From NCBI GenBank assembly GCA_937127445.1, contig CAKZLY010000014.1, positions 191,001 to 255,000 of the forward strand: a DNA stretch of 64,000 bases, in the 5' to 3' direction. Made by a program: the position numbers and the translations under genes. How positions within the stretch are numbered: position 1 is the stretch's first letter; each line of letters opens with the position of its first letter. Source of the stretch: Eximiradius sp. (lineage in GTDB: Bacteria > Bacteroidota > Ignavibacteria > Kapaibacteriales > UBA2268). The notes beneath the pieces are model-generated. The model had not been told where the DNA came from. It worked only from the letters and a program-made list of their open reading frames with translations, and ran no database searches. This document shows positions 1-12,017 of the stretch, one piece after another.

Positions 1-1530
1 ACAAAAGAAACATCAATTAATCTATTACGCTGGGTTACTGTTGGAATTACTTTTATCCAATTAGTAGTTGCTCTGCTAATTTATGCGAATTTCCGAACAG
101 ATTTAGTCGGAGTAAACGACCCAAATAGTTTCCAGTTCGTCGAAAAAGTCAAGTGGATTAGCGTAAAAGGTTTGCCACTGTTCGGCGACTTAAATATCGA
201 ATACTTTGTTGGTATTGATGGATTAAGTGCTCCGATGGTACTCCTTACTGCCCTGATTTGCTTTGTAGCAACTTTTTCCTCTTGGAGCATCAAGAAAGCC
301 CACAAAGGATACTTTATGATGTATCTGCTTCTCGATTTAGGAATGATGGGTGTTTTCGTAGCTTTGGACTTCTTCCTTTTCTACGTCTTTTGGGAACTTA
401 TGCTCCTGCCGATGTATTTCCTTATCGGTATCTGGGGCGGTCCACGCAAAGAATATGCTGCCATTAAGTTCTTTATCTATACTTTGTTCGGCTCGGTATT
501 TATGCTTTTGGTAATGATAGGGCTGTATTTCTCCGTAGGTTCATTCAACCTGCTGGATATGATGAACCCAGCAAATTTCAAGCCCGGAGAAATTTTTACC
601 GGTTTCCAGACGACTTGGCGACTTGTTGCTTTCGTGGCTTTGTTTGTCGGCTTTGCTATCAAAGTCCCTACCGTCCCGTTCCATACTTGGTTGCCGGACG
701 CTCACGTTGAAGCGCCTACGCCAATTTCAGTTATTCTGGCTGGCATATTGCTGAAAATGGGAACTTATGGTATGCTTCGCGTTGCTTGGCCTATCTTCCC
801 CGAAGCAGTAGCTTATTTCAACAACTATATCGCATTTATCGGTATGGTTAGCATAATTTACGGTGCGTTGTGCGCTTTGGGGCAACATAAAGTTGGGAAA
901 CGCGATTTGAAAAAACTTATTGCCTACTCATCTGTTTCCCATATGGGTTACGTTATGCTCGGTATTTCTGCCCTTAATTCTAATGGGCTAACCGGCGCAA
1001 TCTTCCAAATGTTCAATCACGGGACAATCACTGCAATGCTCTTTATGATTGTGGGCGTAATTTACGATCGTGCCCACACCCGCGGCCTTGATGAATTCGG
1101 TGGTCTGGCTAATAAAATGCCCGTTTATACAGGAATTATGGCTATTGCCTTCTTCGCTGCTATTGGATTGCCCGGACTGAGCGGATTTATCAGCGAAGCG
1201 CTCGTATTCCTCGGTGCTTTTGCTACTTATCCTGTGCTTACTGTAATTTCCGCTCTTGGTGTTGTCCTCGGTGCTGCTTATATGCTTTGGGCTCTTCAAA
1301 GAATGTTCTTCGGCAAACTACCTGAACGTTGGAGCGGTCCTTGGGACCCCACCGGAAAAGAATATAAACACGACGACATCAATGGCATCGAGCTGGCAGC
1401 TCTTGTTCCGCTTGCTATCGTTGTGATTTTCCTCGGTGTGTTCCCGGGTGCTGTCGTTAATTTGATGACTTCATCGGTTAATCATCTTATTGAAATTGTT
1501 AAAATCGGTGGTCAGTTCGCCGGTATGTAA
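1..1530 (+). CDS. nuoM: NADH-quinone oxidoreductase subunit M (5' truncated by window edge)
   Basis: The supplied ORF begins at an internal TTG (172), but frame 1 is open from base 1 (TKETSINLLRWVTVGITFIQ...FQFVEKVKWI) and continuous with the NuoM core (GPRKEYAAIKFFIYTLFGS, KVPTVPFHTWLPDAHVEAPTPISVILAGILLKMGTYG). Confidence 0.96.
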   Translation, partial: TKETSINLLRWVTVGITFIQLVVALLIYANFRTDLVGVNDPNSFQFVEKVKWISVKGLPLFGDLNIEYFVGIDGLSAPMVLLTALICFVATFSSWSIKKAHKGYFMMYLLLDLGMMGVFVALDFFLFYVFWELMLLPMYFLIGIWGGPRKEYAAIKFFIYTLFGSVFMLLVMIGLYFSVGSFNLLDMMNPANFKPGEIFTGFQTTWRLVAFVALFVGFAIKVPTVPFHTWLPDAHVEAPTPISVILAGILLKMGTYGMLRVAWPIFPEAVAYFNNYIAFIGMVSIIYGALCALGQHKVGKRDLKKLIAYSSVSHMGYVMLGISALNSNGLTGAIFQMFNHGTITAMLFMIVGVIYDRAHTRGLDEFGGLANKMPVYTGIMAIAFFAAIGLPGLSGFISEALVFLGAFATYPVLTVISALGVVLGAAYMLWALQRMFFGKLPERWSGPWDPTGKEYKHDDINGIELAALVPLAIVVIFLGVFPGAVVNLMTSSVNHLIEIVKIGGQFAGM

Positions 1531-1566
1531 TTTTTTCGTTTGAGTAATAATAATTAAGACAAATAT

Positions 1567-3090
1567 ATGGACAGCTTACTTTCTTTATTTATCGGACAAT
1601 ACGTAGCAGATTTAAAGCGCAGCCTCGCCTTGTTCGCTCCCGAACTTGTCCTGGCAACGGCTTTCGTTTTGCTTGTTATTGTTGATTTGATTTTTCAGAA
1701 GTCAAAATACATTACCGGTGTAGTTGCCTTGCTCGGTTTTGCTGTTGCGACTATCTTTATGATTGTTAGCCCGGCAAATACTTCGTTTGGCTTCTGGCAA
1801 ATGTATGTGTTCGACCCATTCAGCAATTTCTTTAAATATATTTTTCTAATTTCTGGCTTTGCGGTTGTGCTTATTTCCTTCTTCTCGAATGAACTAAACA
1901 AATCCGACCGTACTATGGGCGAATATTACACGCTCATTCTTGGTATGACGCTCGGTATGTTCGTTATTTCGAGTGCCGGCAATTTAATCCTGATTTATCT
2001 TGCTCTCGAAACTATGTCGCTAAGCTCCTATGTGCTTGCCGGCTACACAAAAGAAATAAAACGTGCAAGTGAAGCCTCCCTGAAATATGTTATTTATGGC
2101 GCATTAGCTTCGGGGTTGATGATTTACGGCATTTCCATTTTATACGGGCTTACCGGCACGCTGAGCTTATTCCAGATTAACGCATTCCTTACTCAATATC
2201 AGGGGCCGGTTTTTCCCCTCGTTGTTGCTTCTCTTTTAGTATTGGTAGGCTTTGGATATAAAATTTCAGCTGTCCCCTTCCATTTCTGGACACCAGATGT
2301 TTATGAAGGAGCCCCAGTTGCAATTACAGCTTACTTGTCTGTCGCCTCCAAAGCTGCTGGATTTGCCGTATTTATGCGATTTCTTAAAGCTGGATTTATA
2401 GATCCTACAAATGCAAGCGAACAAGTTTGGACAATGGTTTCATCTATTGATTGGAAGTTCATCGTTGCCGTTCTATCTGTTCTTTCGATGACTATTGGTA
2501 ATTTTGTCGCTCTTTGGCAGACAAACGTAAAACGTATGCTTGCCTATTCGAGTATCGCTCACGCTGGCTATATGCTTATGGGCGTTACCGTTATGACCGA
2601 GGGCGGATACATTGCTGTTATGATTTACTTCTTTACTTACCTTTTGATGAACTTCGGTGCTTTCTATGTTGTTCAGCTTATCGCAAATGAAATCGGTAGC
2701 GAAGAACTCGAAGATTATAACGGACTCGGCTATCGTTCGCCTTTGCTCGGAACAGCAATGGCTATATTCCTTGTTTCACTAACTGGATTGCCGCCAACTG
2801 CTGGCTTTGTAGGTAAATTATACATCTTCCAAGCTGTAATTAATTCAAATATGATTTGGCTTGCTGTCGTAGGCGTGCTAAATTCGGTTGTGTCGCTTGC
2901 ATACTACGCAAAAGTTTTCAGAAATATGTGGTTACGTGGCGTCGATAGCAATTCAGCACCTTTGAAATACTCAATCTATGCTCAATTGCTTGTTTATGCA
3001 TTCGTTATTCCAACACTCTATTATGGTATATTCTGGACGCCGCTGGTGTTCTGGGCGAAAAGCTCAGTTATGATGTTCATCGGCAAATAA
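1567..3090 (+). CDS. nuoN: NADH-quinone oxidoreductase subunit N
   Basis: ORF of 507 aa; NuoN motifs (YLALETMSLSSYVLAGY, SAVPFHFWTPDVYEGAP, KRMLAYSSIAHAGYMLMG); follows nuoM. Confidence 0.96.
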   Translation: MDSLLSLFIGQYVADLKRSLALFAPELVLATAFVLLVIVDLIFQKSKYITGVVALLGFAVATIFMIVSPANTSFGFWQMYVFDPFSNFFKYIFLISGFAVVLISFFSNELNKSDRTMGEYYTLILGMTLGMFVISSAGNLILIYLALETMSLSSYVLAGYTKEIKRASEASLKYVIYGALASGLMIYGISILYGLTGTLSLFQINAFLTQYQGPVFPLVVASLLVLVGFGYKISAVPFHFWTPDVYEGAPVAITAYLSVASKAAGFAVFMRFLKAGFIDPTNASEQVWTMVSSIDWKFIVAVLSVLSMTIGNFVALWQTNVKRMLAYSSIAHAGYMLMGVTVMTEGGYIAVMIYFFTYLLMNFGAFYVVQLIANEIGSEELEDYNGLGYRSPLLGTAMAIFLVSLTGLPPTAGFVGKLYIFQAVINSNMIWLAVVGVLNSVVSLAYYAKVFRNMWLRGVDSNSAPLKYSIYAQLLVYAFVIPTLYYGIFWTPLVFWAKSSVMMFIGK

Positions 3091-3137
3091 AAAGAAATGT
3101 TGATAATTACATAAAAATGAGCAATGGTTTTTCTTAT

Positions 3138-3180
3138 AACCTTCGGAAGATTCTCGACCTTTCCGAAGGTTTTTGTTTTA
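3138..3180 (+). terminator. Rho-independent terminator of the nuo operon
   Basis: Perfect 11-bp stem AACCTTCGGAA / TTCCGAAGGTT, 12-nt loop, followed by TTTTGTTTTA; 48 bp after nuoN. Confidence 0.85.
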
Positions 3181-3517
3181 TTCCTCCCGTTTGCATATAA
3201 ATTGCAATTCAGCGCACTGTCCCAAAAGCAAGACCTTTTCATTTTTTCTTGATTTCATAAAAGCTCGTGTTTAAAAATTCAAAGCAAATAAGATAACTAA
3301 ATAAACCTGAATAATCATTATAATTATACAATATATAATGAAACATTCGCCTTTTGTCATTATCTTTAAATATTGAGTTTTTGAATTGAAATAACAATAA
3401 ATATATTTTATAAATTATTTATTTCATACAAAAAAAATTATCTGAATGGGAAATAGTTATTAACATTAAAAAAAATCCGTGAAAAATCCCCATAAATTTA
3501 AAAAAATCAAAAATTTA

Positions 3518-3549
3518 TTTGGAAAGAAATATTTTTTTTTATAGTTTTG
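3518..3549 (+). promoter_or_regulatory. Bacteroidota-type promoter for the ribosomal superoperon (TTTG-N20-TAGTTTTG)
   Basis: TTTG at 3518-3521 and TAGTTTTG (TAnnTTTG) at 3542-3549, upstream of rpsL after a 430-bp AT-rich gap. Confidence 0.6.
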
Positions 3550-3602
3550 TCAGCTCTATGAGAGTAAATTGTTAAAAAGTAATAAAAAATGGAGACTTTT
3601 GA

Positions 3603-4004
3603 GTGCCAACAATAAGTCAGTTAATACGAAAAGGGCGTAAAAAGGTAATTTACAAGAGTAAATCGCCCGCTTTGCAATCTTGCCCGCAAAGACGCGGCGT
3701 ATGCACTCGTGTTTATACAACAACGCCAAAAAAACCTAATTCAGCATTGAGAAAAGTGGCACGTGTTAGGCTGTCCAATCAAATTGAAGTAACTGCCTAT
3801 ATCCCAGGCGAAGGACACAACCTTCAAGAACACTCCATCGTTTACGTTCGCGGTGGTAGAGTAAAGGACTTGCCCGGTGTCCGTTATCACATTATTCGTG
3901 GTACAGCCGATACACAAGGTGTTGATGGTCGCAAGCAAGGTCGCTCTAAATACGGTGCTAAAAGACCGAAAGCAAAAGGACCCGCTGCTGCAGGTAAAAA
4001 ATAA
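3603..4004 (+). CDS. rpsL: 30S ribosomal protein S12 (GTG start)
   Basis: [12 protein letters not shown]...[19 protein letters not shown]...[12 protein letters not shown]. Confidence 0.98.
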   Translation: MPTISQLIRKGRKKVIYKSKSPALQSCPQRRGVCTRVYTTTPKKPNSALRKVARVRLSNQIEVTAYIPGEGHNLQEHSIVYVRGGRVKDLPGVRYHIIRGTADTQGVDGRKQGRSKYGAKRPKAKGPAAAGKK

Positions 4005-4032
4005 TAATGGATATGTTTATTAAGAGTTTAAT

Positions 4033-4500
4033 ATGAGAAAAAGAAGAGCAGAAAAACGTCCAATGGTACCGGATCCAAAATTTGGAGATCCTGTCGTTTC
4101 TAAGTTTATCAATTGCATAATGCTACAGGGCAAGAAAAGCACAGCTCGTAGCATCGTTTATGATGCTTTCGATATTATCGAAGAACGAGCCAAGCAAAAT
4201 CCACTCGAAGTGTTCCACAAAGCTATGCAAAATGTGGCCCCTCTGGTGGAGGTGCGTTCCCGTCGCGTCGGCGGTGCAACATACCAGGTGCCCGTGGATG
4301 TTCGCGAAGAACGTCGTATCGCTTTGGCTATCCGCTGGCTTAAAACCTATGCTAAAGCTCGCCGCGATCATTCTATGGCTCAACGCCTTGCTGCTGAAAT
4401 TATGGCTGCTTCTCGTGGAGAAGGCTCCGCTGTGAAAAAACGTGAAGATACTCATAGAATGGCAGAAGCTAATAAAGCTTTCGCCCACTTTAAATGGTAA
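4033..4500 (+). CDS. rpsG: 30S ribosomal protein S7
   Basis: RKRRAEKR...[33 protein letters not shown]; 155 aa. Confidence 0.98.
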   Translation: MRKRRAEKRPMVPDPKFGDPVVSKFINCIMLQGKKSTARSIVYDAFDIIEERAKQNPLEVFHKAMQNVAPLVEVRSRRVGGATYQVPVDVREERRIALAIRWLKTYAKARRDHSMAQRLAAEIMAASRGEGSAVKKREDTHRMAEANKAFAHFKW

Positions 4501-4547
4501 TCCTATTTTCGTTCTTTGTCAACTTGTTAGCCTGATTGCGTGTAACT

Positions 4548-6605
4548 ATGCCGACTGAAACCGACAAATCAAAAATCAGAAACATTGGGATAATGGCTCA
4601 CATCGATGCAGGTAAAACCACTACTACCGAAAGAATTCTCTTCTATTCCGGCTACCTGCATAAACTCGGTGAAGTCGACGAAGGCACTGCCTTTATGGAT
4701 TATATGGAGCAGGAAAAAGAACGCGGCATTACTATTATGTCCGCTTGTACTCCTGTCTTCTGGAAAGATTATATTATTAATATAATCGATACTCCTGGGC
4801 ACGTTGATTTTACTGCCGAAGTTCAACGCTCACTTAGAGTTCTGGATGGAGCTGTTGCAATTTTCTGTGCTGTCGGCGGCGTAGAACCACAAAGTGAAAC
4901 GGTTTGGCACCAAGCTGATGAATATCGCGTTCCGCGCATTGCGTTCGTTAATAAAATGGACCGTATGGGCGCTGATTTCTACCGCGTTCTCGATATGATG
5001 CGGCAACGCTTGGACGCTAACCCCATAGCAGTTGAAATTCCAATCGGCTCCGAAGATAGCTTCTCGGGCGTTATCGACCTGATGAAAATGAAAGCTGTCT
5101 TCTTCGACTATGAGTCTCACGGTTCAGTCTTTACAGAAGGCGAAATCCCTGATGAATACAAAGAAAAAGCCGAAGAAATGAGACAAATTATGGTCGAAAA
5201 AATTGCCGAGTTGGACGATGTGCTTGTGGAAAAATATCTTAACGGTGATGAAATTTCGGAATCCGAACTTAAAGCAGCTCTCAAAAAAGGCGTCCTCGAG
5301 CTTAAAGGTGTGCCGGTTTTGGTAGGTGCTTCACTTAAAAATGTTGGTGTGCAGCCTCTTATCGAAGCGATTATTGATTATCTCCCATCACCTGATGAAA
5401 TTGAACCGGCTCACGGCTTCGACATCAAAGATGCTGATAAAAAAATCGTTCGACTTCCGAAAGATGACGAACCTTTCTCGGCTCTTGCTTTTAAAGTGCT
5501 GGTAGATCCATACGTTGGTCGCGTATGTATCGTGAGAATTTACTCCGGCGTGCTTAAAGTTGGTGAAACCAGATACAATCCCGGAGCAGATAAAAAGGAA
5601 AAAATTCTAAAAATTCTCAAACTTTACGCCAATCGCCGTGAAGAAATCCAGCAGGCATCAGCAGGTGATATTATCGCTATCCCCGGACTTCGGTTTACTA
5701 AAACAGGCGATACGCTTTGCGACCAGCAAAAGCCTATTCTTTTCGAGAAAATTCGTTTCTCCGAGCCTGTTATTAATCAGTCCATCGAAGCTAAGACACT
5801 TGCTGACCAAGATAAGCTGCTCGAAGCACTCGAGAAACTTGCCGACGAAGACCCTACTTTCCGATATAAATTTGATGAAGAAAGTGGGCAGATTATCATC
5901 AGCGGTGTTGGCGAACTCCATCTGGAAATTATTGTTGACCGATTGCTTCGAGAATTCAACGTCGCAGCCCGCGTCGGCAAACCAATGGTGGCTTATCGCG
6001 AAACTGTTTCCAGAGAAGTCGAGCAAGAAGGACTTTTCGACAAATCAACTGGCGGCAAAAATCAATTCGGTTACGTTAAATTGATTGTTTCCCCAGGCCG
6101 TCAAGGCTCTGGTATTGCCGTTAAAAATGAAATACCAAAGAAAACCCTTGACGATTTATACGCAATCGCACTTCAACAAGGCGCTCGCGAAGCGCTAAAT
6201 ATCGGACCTAACGGTTACCCGATGGTTGATGTTGAAGTAAGGCTAATCGATTCAAAATACGTGGAAGGCGAATCAACCGAAGTTGCATACAAAATCGCTG
6301 CTTCTATCGCAGTTAAAGATGCAGTTCGTCAAGCCGACCCCGTATTGCTCGAACCGGTGTTCAAAGTTGAGGTGATGTCTCCAGAAGAATACGTCGGAGA
6401 TATTATTTCAGATATGAACTCAAGGCGAGGACGAATCGAAGGCATTTCGCAAAGAGGGACAATGCAGGTGGTCAATTGCGTAGCTCCGCTTTCTGAAATG
6501 TTCGGTTATGTAACCAAACTGCGTTCTCTCAGTCAGGGACGCGCAGTCTATTCGATGACGTTTTCGCACTATGAACCGGCATTGCAAAAAAATGGAAGCT
6601 ATTGA
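4548..6605 (+). CDS. fusA: Elongation factor G
   Basis: [26 protein letters not shown]...[23 protein letters not shown]...NKMDR; ATG at 4548 preferred over the TTG at 4536. Confidence 0.95.
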   Translation: MPTETDKSKIRNIGIMAHIDAGKTTTTERILFYSGYLHKLGEVDEGTAFMDYMEQEKERGITIMSACTPVFWKDYIINIIDTPGHVDFTAEVQRSLRVLDGAVAIFCAVGGVEPQSETVWHQADEYRVPRIAFVNKMDRMGADFYRVLDMMRQRLDANPIAVEIPIGSEDSFSGVIDLMKMKAVFFDYESHGSVFTEGEIPDEYKEKAEEMRQIMVEKIAELDDVLVEKYLNGDEISESELKAALKKGVLELKGVPVLVGASLKNVGVQPLIEAIIDYLPSPDEIEPAHGFDIKDADKKIVRLPKDDEPFSALAFKVLVDPYVGRVCIVRIYSGVLKVGETRYNPGADKKEKILKILKLYANRREEIQQASAGDIIAIPGLRFTKTGDTLCDQQKPILFEKIRFSEPVINQSIEAKTLADQDKLLEALEKLADEDPTFRYKFDEESGQIIISGVGELHLEIIVDRLLREFNVAARVGKPMVAYRETVSREVEQEGLFDKSTGGKNQFGYVKLIVSPGRQGSGIAVKNEIPKKTLDDLYAIALQQGAREALNIGPNGYPMVDVEVRLIDSKYVEGESTEVAYKIAASIAVKDAVRQADPVLLEPVFKVEVMSPEEYVGDIISDMNSRRGRIEGISQRGTMQVVNCVAPLSEMFGYVTKLRSLSQGRAVYSMTFSHYEPALQKNGSY

Positions 6606-6657
6606 TTTTTTATAAATTTATTAACTAAATGTAGTTCAAAATTTTAGGAGCTAAAAA

Positions 6658-7869
6658 ATGGCTAAAGAAAAATTTGATCGTTCCAAACCACACGTAAACG
6701 TAGGAACAATCGGCCACGTTGACCACGGTAAGACTACTCTTACTGCTGCTATCACAATGGCACTCTACAAAAAACTTAACAAAGGCGAAGTTCGTACCTT
6801 CGATTCGATCGATAACGCACCAGAAGAACGTGCACGCGGGATCACGATTGCTACTGCTCACGTTGAATACGAAACTGAAAAGCGCCACTATGCTCACGTG
6901 GACTGCCCTGGTCACGCTGACTACGTAAAGAACATGATTACTGGTGCCGCTCAGATGGACGGTGCAATTCTTGTTTGTGCTGCTACTGACGGTCCTATGC
7001 CTCAAACTCGCGAACACATCTTGCTTGCTCGCCAAGTCGGTGTTCCAAAAATAGTTGTTTTCCTTAACAAAGTTGATATTGCTGACCCAGAACTTTTAGA
7101 CCTCGTCGAAATGGAACTTCGCGAACTTCTTTCGCAATACGAATTCCCAGGCGACGAAATCCCTATTATCCGCGGTTCTGCTTTGAAAGCTTTGGAAGCT
7201 GGTTCAGATTCAAGTGCTAGTGCAGATGATCCACGCTTGCAATGTATCTATGAACTTATGGATGCTGTCGACAGCTACATCCCAACTCCTCAACGTGATG
7301 TTGATAAGCCATTCTTGATGCCTGTCGAAGACGTGTTCTCGATTACTGGTCGTGGCACTGTTGCTACTGGTCGTATCGAACGCGGCATTATCAAAGTTTC
7401 CGAAGAAGTTGAAATTGTTGGTTTCGGTTTGCACAAGAAAACTACTTGCACCGGCGTTGAAATGTTCCGCAAACTTCTTGATGAAGGCGTTGCTGGCGAT
7501 AACGTTGGTCTTCTCCTCCGCGGTATCGAAAAGAAAGAAATCGAACGCGGTATGGTTATTGCAAAACCAGGTTCAATTACTCCTCACCACAAATTCAATG
7601 CTCAAGTTTACGTATTGAAGAAGGAAGAAGGCGGACGTCATACTCCATTCTTCAATGGTTACCGCCCACAATTCTATTTCCGTACAACTGACGTAACTGG
7701 TTCGCTCCATCTGCCAGCTGGCGTTGAAATGGTTATGCCTGGCGATAACTTAGATAACTTAGAAATCGAACTCATTACTCCAATCGCTATGGAAGAAGGT
7801 CTTCGTTTCGCTATCCGCGAAGGCGGTCGTACAGTTGGTGCTGGCGTTGTAACTAAAATTATTGAATAA
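6658..7869 (+). CDS. tuf: Elongation factor Tu
   Basis: [33 protein letters not shown]; 403 aa. Confidence 0.98.
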   Translation: MAKEKFDRSKPHVNVGTIGHVDHGKTTLTAAITMALYKKLNKGEVRTFDSIDNAPEERARGITIATAHVEYETEKRHYAHVDCPGHADYVKNMITGAAQMDGAILVCAATDGPMPQTREHILLARQVGVPKIVVFLNKVDIADPELLDLVEMELRELLSQYEFPGDEIPIIRGSALKALEAGSDSSASADDPRLQCIYELMDAVDSYIPTPQRDVDKPFLMPVEDVFSITGRGTVATGRIERGIIKVSEEVEIVGFGLHKKTTCTGVEMFRKLLDEGVAGDNVGLLLRGIEKKEIERGMVIAKPGSITPHHKFNAQVYVLKKEEGGRHTPFFNGYRPQFYFRTTDVTGSLHLPAGVEMVMPGDNLDNLEIELITPIAMEEGLRFAIREGGRTVGAGVVTKIIE

Positions 7870-7906
7870 TTTGTTCCTAATTTAGGATAGTTTGAGGAAT
7901 AGTAAA

Positions 7907-8215
7907 GTGGCAACACAAAGAATAAGAATAAAACTAAAATCATTTGACCACAATCTGATTGATAAATCAACGGAAAGAATTGTTCGTACAGTGAAACAGA
8001 CCGGTGCAGTGGTATCAGGTCCGATACCACTGCCTACCCGTCGTACTGTCTATACAGTTAATCGTTCCCCTCACGTTGATAAAAAATCTCGTGAGCAATT
8101 CGAAACAAGAATTCATAAGAGACTTATTGATATTTTTAGCTCTACTCAAAAAACTATCGACGCTCTTATGAAACTTGAAATACCTGCTGGTGTAGATGTT
8201 GAAGTTAAGGTTTAA
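7907..8215 (+). CDS. rpsJ: 30S ribosomal protein S10 (GTG start at 7907)
   Basis: [21 protein letters not shown]...[32 protein letters not shown] track starts 15 nt earlier at TTG. Confidence 0.97.
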   Translation: MATQRIRIKLKSFDHNLIDKSTERIVRTVKQTGAVVSGPIPLPTRRTVYTVNRSPHVDKKSREQFETRIHKRLIDIFSSTQKTIDALMKLEIPAGVDVEVKV

Positions 8216-8229
8216 TGTAGGAGTTTAGG

Positions 8230-8853
8230 ATGAAATCAGCAATTTTAGGAATGAAACTCGGAATGACATCTGTATTGACAGAGGACGGAAAATCAATACC
8301 GGTTACCGTTATCGAAGCTGGACCTTGCCCTGTGGTGCTTGTCCGCACCCCCGAACGTGATGGCTATAAAGCCGTTCAAGTGGGCTTCGTTGATAAAAAA
8401 GAAAATAAAACTAATAAACCTTTGCTCGGTCATTTCAAGAAATCTGGCGTTGAACCTAAAAGATTTCTTAAAGAATTTCGCGAACTTCAACGCGAACTTA
8501 ACGTCGGCGATGTCCTTACAGTCGAGCAATTCGTAAAAGGCGATAAAATTCGCATCAGCGGGACAAGCAAAGGTCGCGGCTTCCAAGGTGTTGTTAAACG
8601 CCATCACTTCGGCGGCGTCGGTATGACAACACACGGTCAATCAGATAGAGTTCGCCACCCCGGTTCTATCGGCTCATCATCATATCCATCACGCGTATTC
8701 CGCGGTTTGAGAATGGCCGGTCGTATGGGTGGTAAGCGTGCTACGGTTCGCAACTTAGAAGTAATTGATGTTATCCCGGGAAAAAATCTGCTACTTGTCA
8801 AAGGTAGTGTTCCGGGCGCTCCAAAAACTTTATTAGAAATTATAAAGCAATAA
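8230..8853 (+). CDS. rplC: 50S ribosomal protein L3
   Basis: [29 protein letters not shown]...[16 protein letters not shown]. Confidence 0.98.
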   Translation: MKSAILGMKLGMTSVLTEDGKSIPVTVIEAGPCPVVLVRTPERDGYKAVQVGFVDKKENKTNKPLLGHFKKSGVEPKRFLKEFRELQRELNVGDVLTVEQFVKGDKIRISGTSKGRGFQGVVKRHHFGGVGMTTHGQSDRVRHPGSIGSSSYPSRVFRGLRMAGRMGGKRATVRNLEVIDVIPGKNLLLVKGSVPGAPKTLLEIIKQ

Positions 8854-8865
8854 GGCTAAAGTAAA

Positions 8866-9492
8866 ATGCTTGTAGATGTATATACAAAAGATGGTCAAAA
8901 ATCTGGGCAGATAGAACTTCCCGATGATGTGTTTGCTGTCGAACCAAATGAACACGCAATGCATCTTGCAGTTGTTCAATATCTTGCAAACCATCGTCAA
9001 GGTACAAGAAAAACTAAGGTTCGCTCAGAAGTGGCCGGCGGCGGCAAAAAACCTTGGAGACAAAAAGGTCGTGGTACTGCTCGTGCTGGTTCGACCCGCT
9101 CTCCTCTGTGGGTTGGCGGTGGCACTATCCACGGTCCGAAACCAACTGTTTTCGAAATGAAACTGCCCAAGAAAATTAAACGCCTTGCAAGGAAGTCTGC
9201 TCTGTCCTTGCGCGCAAAAGAAAATAATCTTATGGTTGTCGAAGATTTCTCCTTCGACGAAATTAAGACTAAATCAATGGCTCAAATTCTCAAAAATTTG
9301 CAATTAGACGGTGCTTCGACTTTGTTCCTTCTACCGCAGCCAGACTATAAGTTATATATGTCCGCTCGGAATATACCTAAGATCGAAATCGCACCTGCTG
9401 ACAAAATATCTACTTACGATATTTTGAAGCATAAAAAGATTGTTCTTTTTAAAGGCGCTGTTGAGCCAATCCAAAAGACATTCAATAATTAA
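8866..9492 (+). CDS. rplD: 50S ribosomal protein L4
   Basis: RQGTRKTKVRSEVAGGGKKPWRQKGRGTARAGSTRSPLWVGGG. Confidence 0.98.
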   Translation: MLVDVYTKDGQKSGQIELPDDVFAVEPNEHAMHLAVVQYLANHRQGTRKTKVRSEVAGGGKKPWRQKGRGTARAGSTRSPLWVGGGTIHGPKPTVFEMKLPKKIKRLARKSALSLRAKENNLMVVEDFSFDEIKTKSMAQILKNLQLDGASTLFLLPQPDYKLYMSARNIPKIEIAPADKISTYDILKHKKIVLFKGAVEPIQKTFNN

Positions 9493-9507
9493 TGGAAACG
9501 ATTAACT

Positions 9508-9807
9508 ATGTTGCAGATAATAAAAAGACCGGTTATCACGGAAAAAGCTATGAAGCTTGCGAGCGCTCGACAATACGTGTTCGCTGTGGATCCCAAAGCT
9601 AATAAAATCGAAATTAAAAAAGCTATCGAAGAAATGTTCGAAGTCGATGTTATTAGCGTTCGCACCGTGAATATTAAAGGAAAGAATAAAATTCGTCTAA
9701 CTCGTCGCGGTCTTATGCGTGGTCGTACGCCTAATATCAAAAAGGCTTACGTTACATTGAAAGAGGGACAATCAATTGAATTAGTCTCCGGACCGGTTGA
9801 AGAATAA
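9508..9807 (+). CDS. rplW: 50S ribosomal protein L23
   Basis: IIKRPVITEKAMKLASARQYVFAVDPKANKIEIKKAIEEMF. Confidence 0.97.
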   Translation: MLQIIKRPVITEKAMKLASARQYVFAVDPKANKIEIKKAIEEMFEVDVISVRTVNIKGKNKIRLTRRGLMRGRTPNIKKAYVTLKEGQSIELVSGPVEE

Positions 9808-9834
9808 TATTATTAAATTAATGATGAAACTAAA

Positions 9835-10674
9835 ATGGGAATTAGAGTATTAAAACCAATAACACCAGGGACAAGGTTCTACTCGGTATCAGATTTCGCT
9901 GAAATCACTACCGATAAACCTTATAAGCCACTTACAACACCACTCAAAAAAACTGGTGGTAGAAATAATACCGGTAGAATTACTTCGCGCCATCGTGGCG
10001 GTGGGCATAAACGCAGATACAGAATTATCGATTTCAAAAGAAATAAAATCGGTATCAATGCCGTTGTCGAAACTATCGAATACGACCCAAACCGCACTGC
10101 ACGAATTGCCTTAGTCCGCTACGAAGATGATGAACGCCGTTATATTATCGCTCCCGACAAACTTAAAGTCGGCGACGTTATCCAAACCGGACCAGACGCT
10201 GAATTCAAAGATGGAAACGCTCTTCCATTATACAAAATACCCGTCGGTCTGTTTGTCCATAACGTTGAACTTAAACCAGGCAAAGGCGGTCAAATCGCTC
10301 GTAGCGCCGGTTCGAGCGTCCAGTTGCTTGCTATCGACGGCAAATTCGCTCACCTGAAAATGCCTTCTGGCGAAATTCGTATGGTGCCAAGCAAATGCTA
10401 CGCTACTTTGGGTGTTGTAAGCAACTCAGACCACGAAAATATTCTACTCGGTAAAGCCGGTAGAAGCCGTTGGCTCGGTATCAGACCTCAAACTCGCGGT
10501 ATGGCAATGAACCCAATCGACCACCCAATGGGCGGTGGCGAAGGTCGTTCAAAATCCGGCGGCGGCCGCCAGCATCCTCGCTCCCCTTGGGGCCAAATTG
10601 CGAAAGGGCTTAAAACCCGTAAAAAACGCAAGCAATCATCGAAATATATTGTTCGTTCTCGTAATAAGAAATAG
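9835..10674 (+). CDS. rplB: 50S ribosomal protein L2
   Basis: [32 protein letters not shown]...[29 protein letters not shown]. Confidence 0.98.
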   Translation: MGIRVLKPITPGTRFYSVSDFAEITTDKPYKPLTTPLKKTGGRNNTGRITSRHRGGGHKRRYRIIDFKRNKIGINAVVETIEYDPNRTARIALVRYEDDERRYIIAPDKLKVGDVIQTGPDAEFKDGNALPLYKIPVGLFVHNVELKPGKGGQIARSAGSSVQLLAIDGKFAHLKMPSGEIRMVPSKCYATLGVVSNSDHENILLGKAGRSRWLGIRPQTRGMAMNPIDHPMGGGEGRSKSGGGRQHPRSPWGQIAKGLKTRKKRKQSSKYIVRSRNKK

Positions 10675-10690
10675 TAAGGACTAATGTAAT

Positions 10691-10972
10691 ATGGCTCGTT
10701 CATTAAAAAAAGGTGTTTTCGTTCATTATAAATTACTCAAAAAAATTAATGAATTGAACGAAACCAAGAAAAAGCAAGTAGTTAAAACGTGGTCGCGAGC
10801 TTCTACTATAACACCAGATTTTGTTGGGCATACTGTCGCTGTCCATAACGGAAAAAACTTCGTCCCAGTCTATGTTACCGAAAATATGGTCGGCCATAAA
10901 CTCGGCGAATTCGCCCCTACTCGCATTTTCCGCGGACACGCAGGCAACCGTAAAGAAGCTAAGAAGAAATAG
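10691..10972 (+). CDS. rpsS: 30S ribosomal protein S19
   Basis: [11 protein letters not shown]...[52 protein letters not shown]. Confidence 0.98.
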   Translation: MARSLKKGVFVHYKLLKKINELNETKKKQVVKTWSRASTITPDFVGHTVAVHNGKNFVPVYVTENMVGHKLGEFAPTRIFRGHAGNRKEAKKK

Positions 10973-10982
10973 TTGGAGATAA

Positions 10983-11336
10983 ATGATGGAAGCAAGAGCA
11001 CAAAAAAAATATATTCACTCATCACCACGCAAAATGAGATTGCTTATTGACCTCATTCGTGGCAAAAAAGCAATGGAAGCTCTGACGATTTTGCGTTTCA
11101 ACAAAAAGCTCGCCAGCCGCGACGCTGAAATGGTTCTTCGTTCGGCTCTCGCTAACTTGAACCAAAAAGCAAAAGAAGAGGGTATTAACGTCTCGGACGA
11201 AAATATCGTTGTCAGCCGTGCTTACGTTGATTGCGGACCAACAATGAAAAGAATACTGCCCGCCCCTATGGGTCGTGCTTACAGAATGCGTAAACGCTCT
11301 AATCATCTTACAATTGTTGTCGAAGCAAAAGAATAG
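10983..11336 (+). CDS. rplV: 50S ribosomal protein L22
   Basis: [30 protein letters not shown]...[28 protein letters not shown]. Confidence 0.97.
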   Translation: MMEARAQKKYIHSSPRKMRLLIDLIRGKKAMEALTILRFNKKLASRDAEMVLRSALANLNQKAKEEGINVSDENIVVSRAYVDCGPTMKRILPAPMGRAYRMRKRSNHLTIVVEAKE

Positions 11337-11356
11337 TATTAATTAAGGAGTATAAA

Positions 11357-11992
11357 TTGGGACAGAAAACTAATCCAATAGGCCTTAGGCTCGGTATTAT
11401 AAGAAGTTGGGACGCTAACTGGTTCGACGAAAAAAATGTCGCTGAAAAACTTTCAGAAGACATTAGCGTCCGTAACTACATTCGCAACCGTAAAAAGAAA
11501 GCCGGCGTCTCCCGCATCTTAGTTGAACGCACTGCGAAACAACTTCGTATAACGATATTTACCTCTCGTCCGGGTCAAATTATAGGCCGTTCGGGTAAAG
11601 ACATTACTCAATTAGAAGAAGAACTCAAGAAAATTACGGGCAAAGACGTTAAAATTCTTATCCACGAAATTAAACGTCCCGAACTTGATGCTCTTCTTGT
11701 TGCTGAAAACATTGCACAGCAACTCGAAGGTAGAATTTCATTCCGTCGCGCTATGAAGCAAGCTGTTTCATCCTCGATGAGAATGGGTGCCCAGGGTATT
11801 CGTGTGATGTGTTCCGGTCGCTTGGGCGGCGCTGAAATGGCTCGCACCGAGCAATATAAAGAAGGACGTATTCCATTACACACTCTTCGCGCAGATATCG
11901 ACTACGGTACTGCTACAGCACACACTATCTACGGTGCTATCGGTATTAAAGTGTGGATATTCCGCGGCGAAATAATCGGCAAACAATCATAG
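11357..11992 (+). CDS. rpsC: 30S ribosomal protein S3 (TTG start)
   Basis: [23 protein letters not shown]...[19 protein letters not shown] upstream of the TTG. Confidence 0.98.
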   Translation: MGQKTNPIGLRLGIIRSWDANWFDEKNVAEKLSEDISVRNYIRNRKKKAGVSRILVERTAKQLRITIFTSRPGQIIGRSGKDITQLEEELKKITGKDVKILIHEIKRPELDALLVAENIAQQLEGRISFRRAMKQAVSSSMRMGAQGIRVMCSGRLGGAEMARTEQYKEGRIPLHTLRADIDYGTATAHTIYGAIGIKVWIFRGEIIGKQS

Positions 11993-12017
11993 TTAATTAT
12001 TAAGTGAGTTAGATAAA

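Noticed and set aside
988-1299. Antisense 103-aa ORF in nuoM
   Set aside because: Opposite a clearly coding NuoM frame; composition reflects the antisense of codon-biased sequence and no motif is recognisable.
3181-3600. AT-rich gap before rpsL as a possible ncRNA or attenuator
   Set aside because: Apart from the promoter-like motif and the nuo terminator I could not identify a stable conserved fold by eye.
4123-4488. Antisense 121-aa ORF within rpsG
   Set aside because: Shadow ORF of a conserved ribosomal protein gene.
6625-7035. Antisense 136-aa ORF over tuf 5' end
   Set aside because: Shadow ORF; tuf frame is unambiguous.
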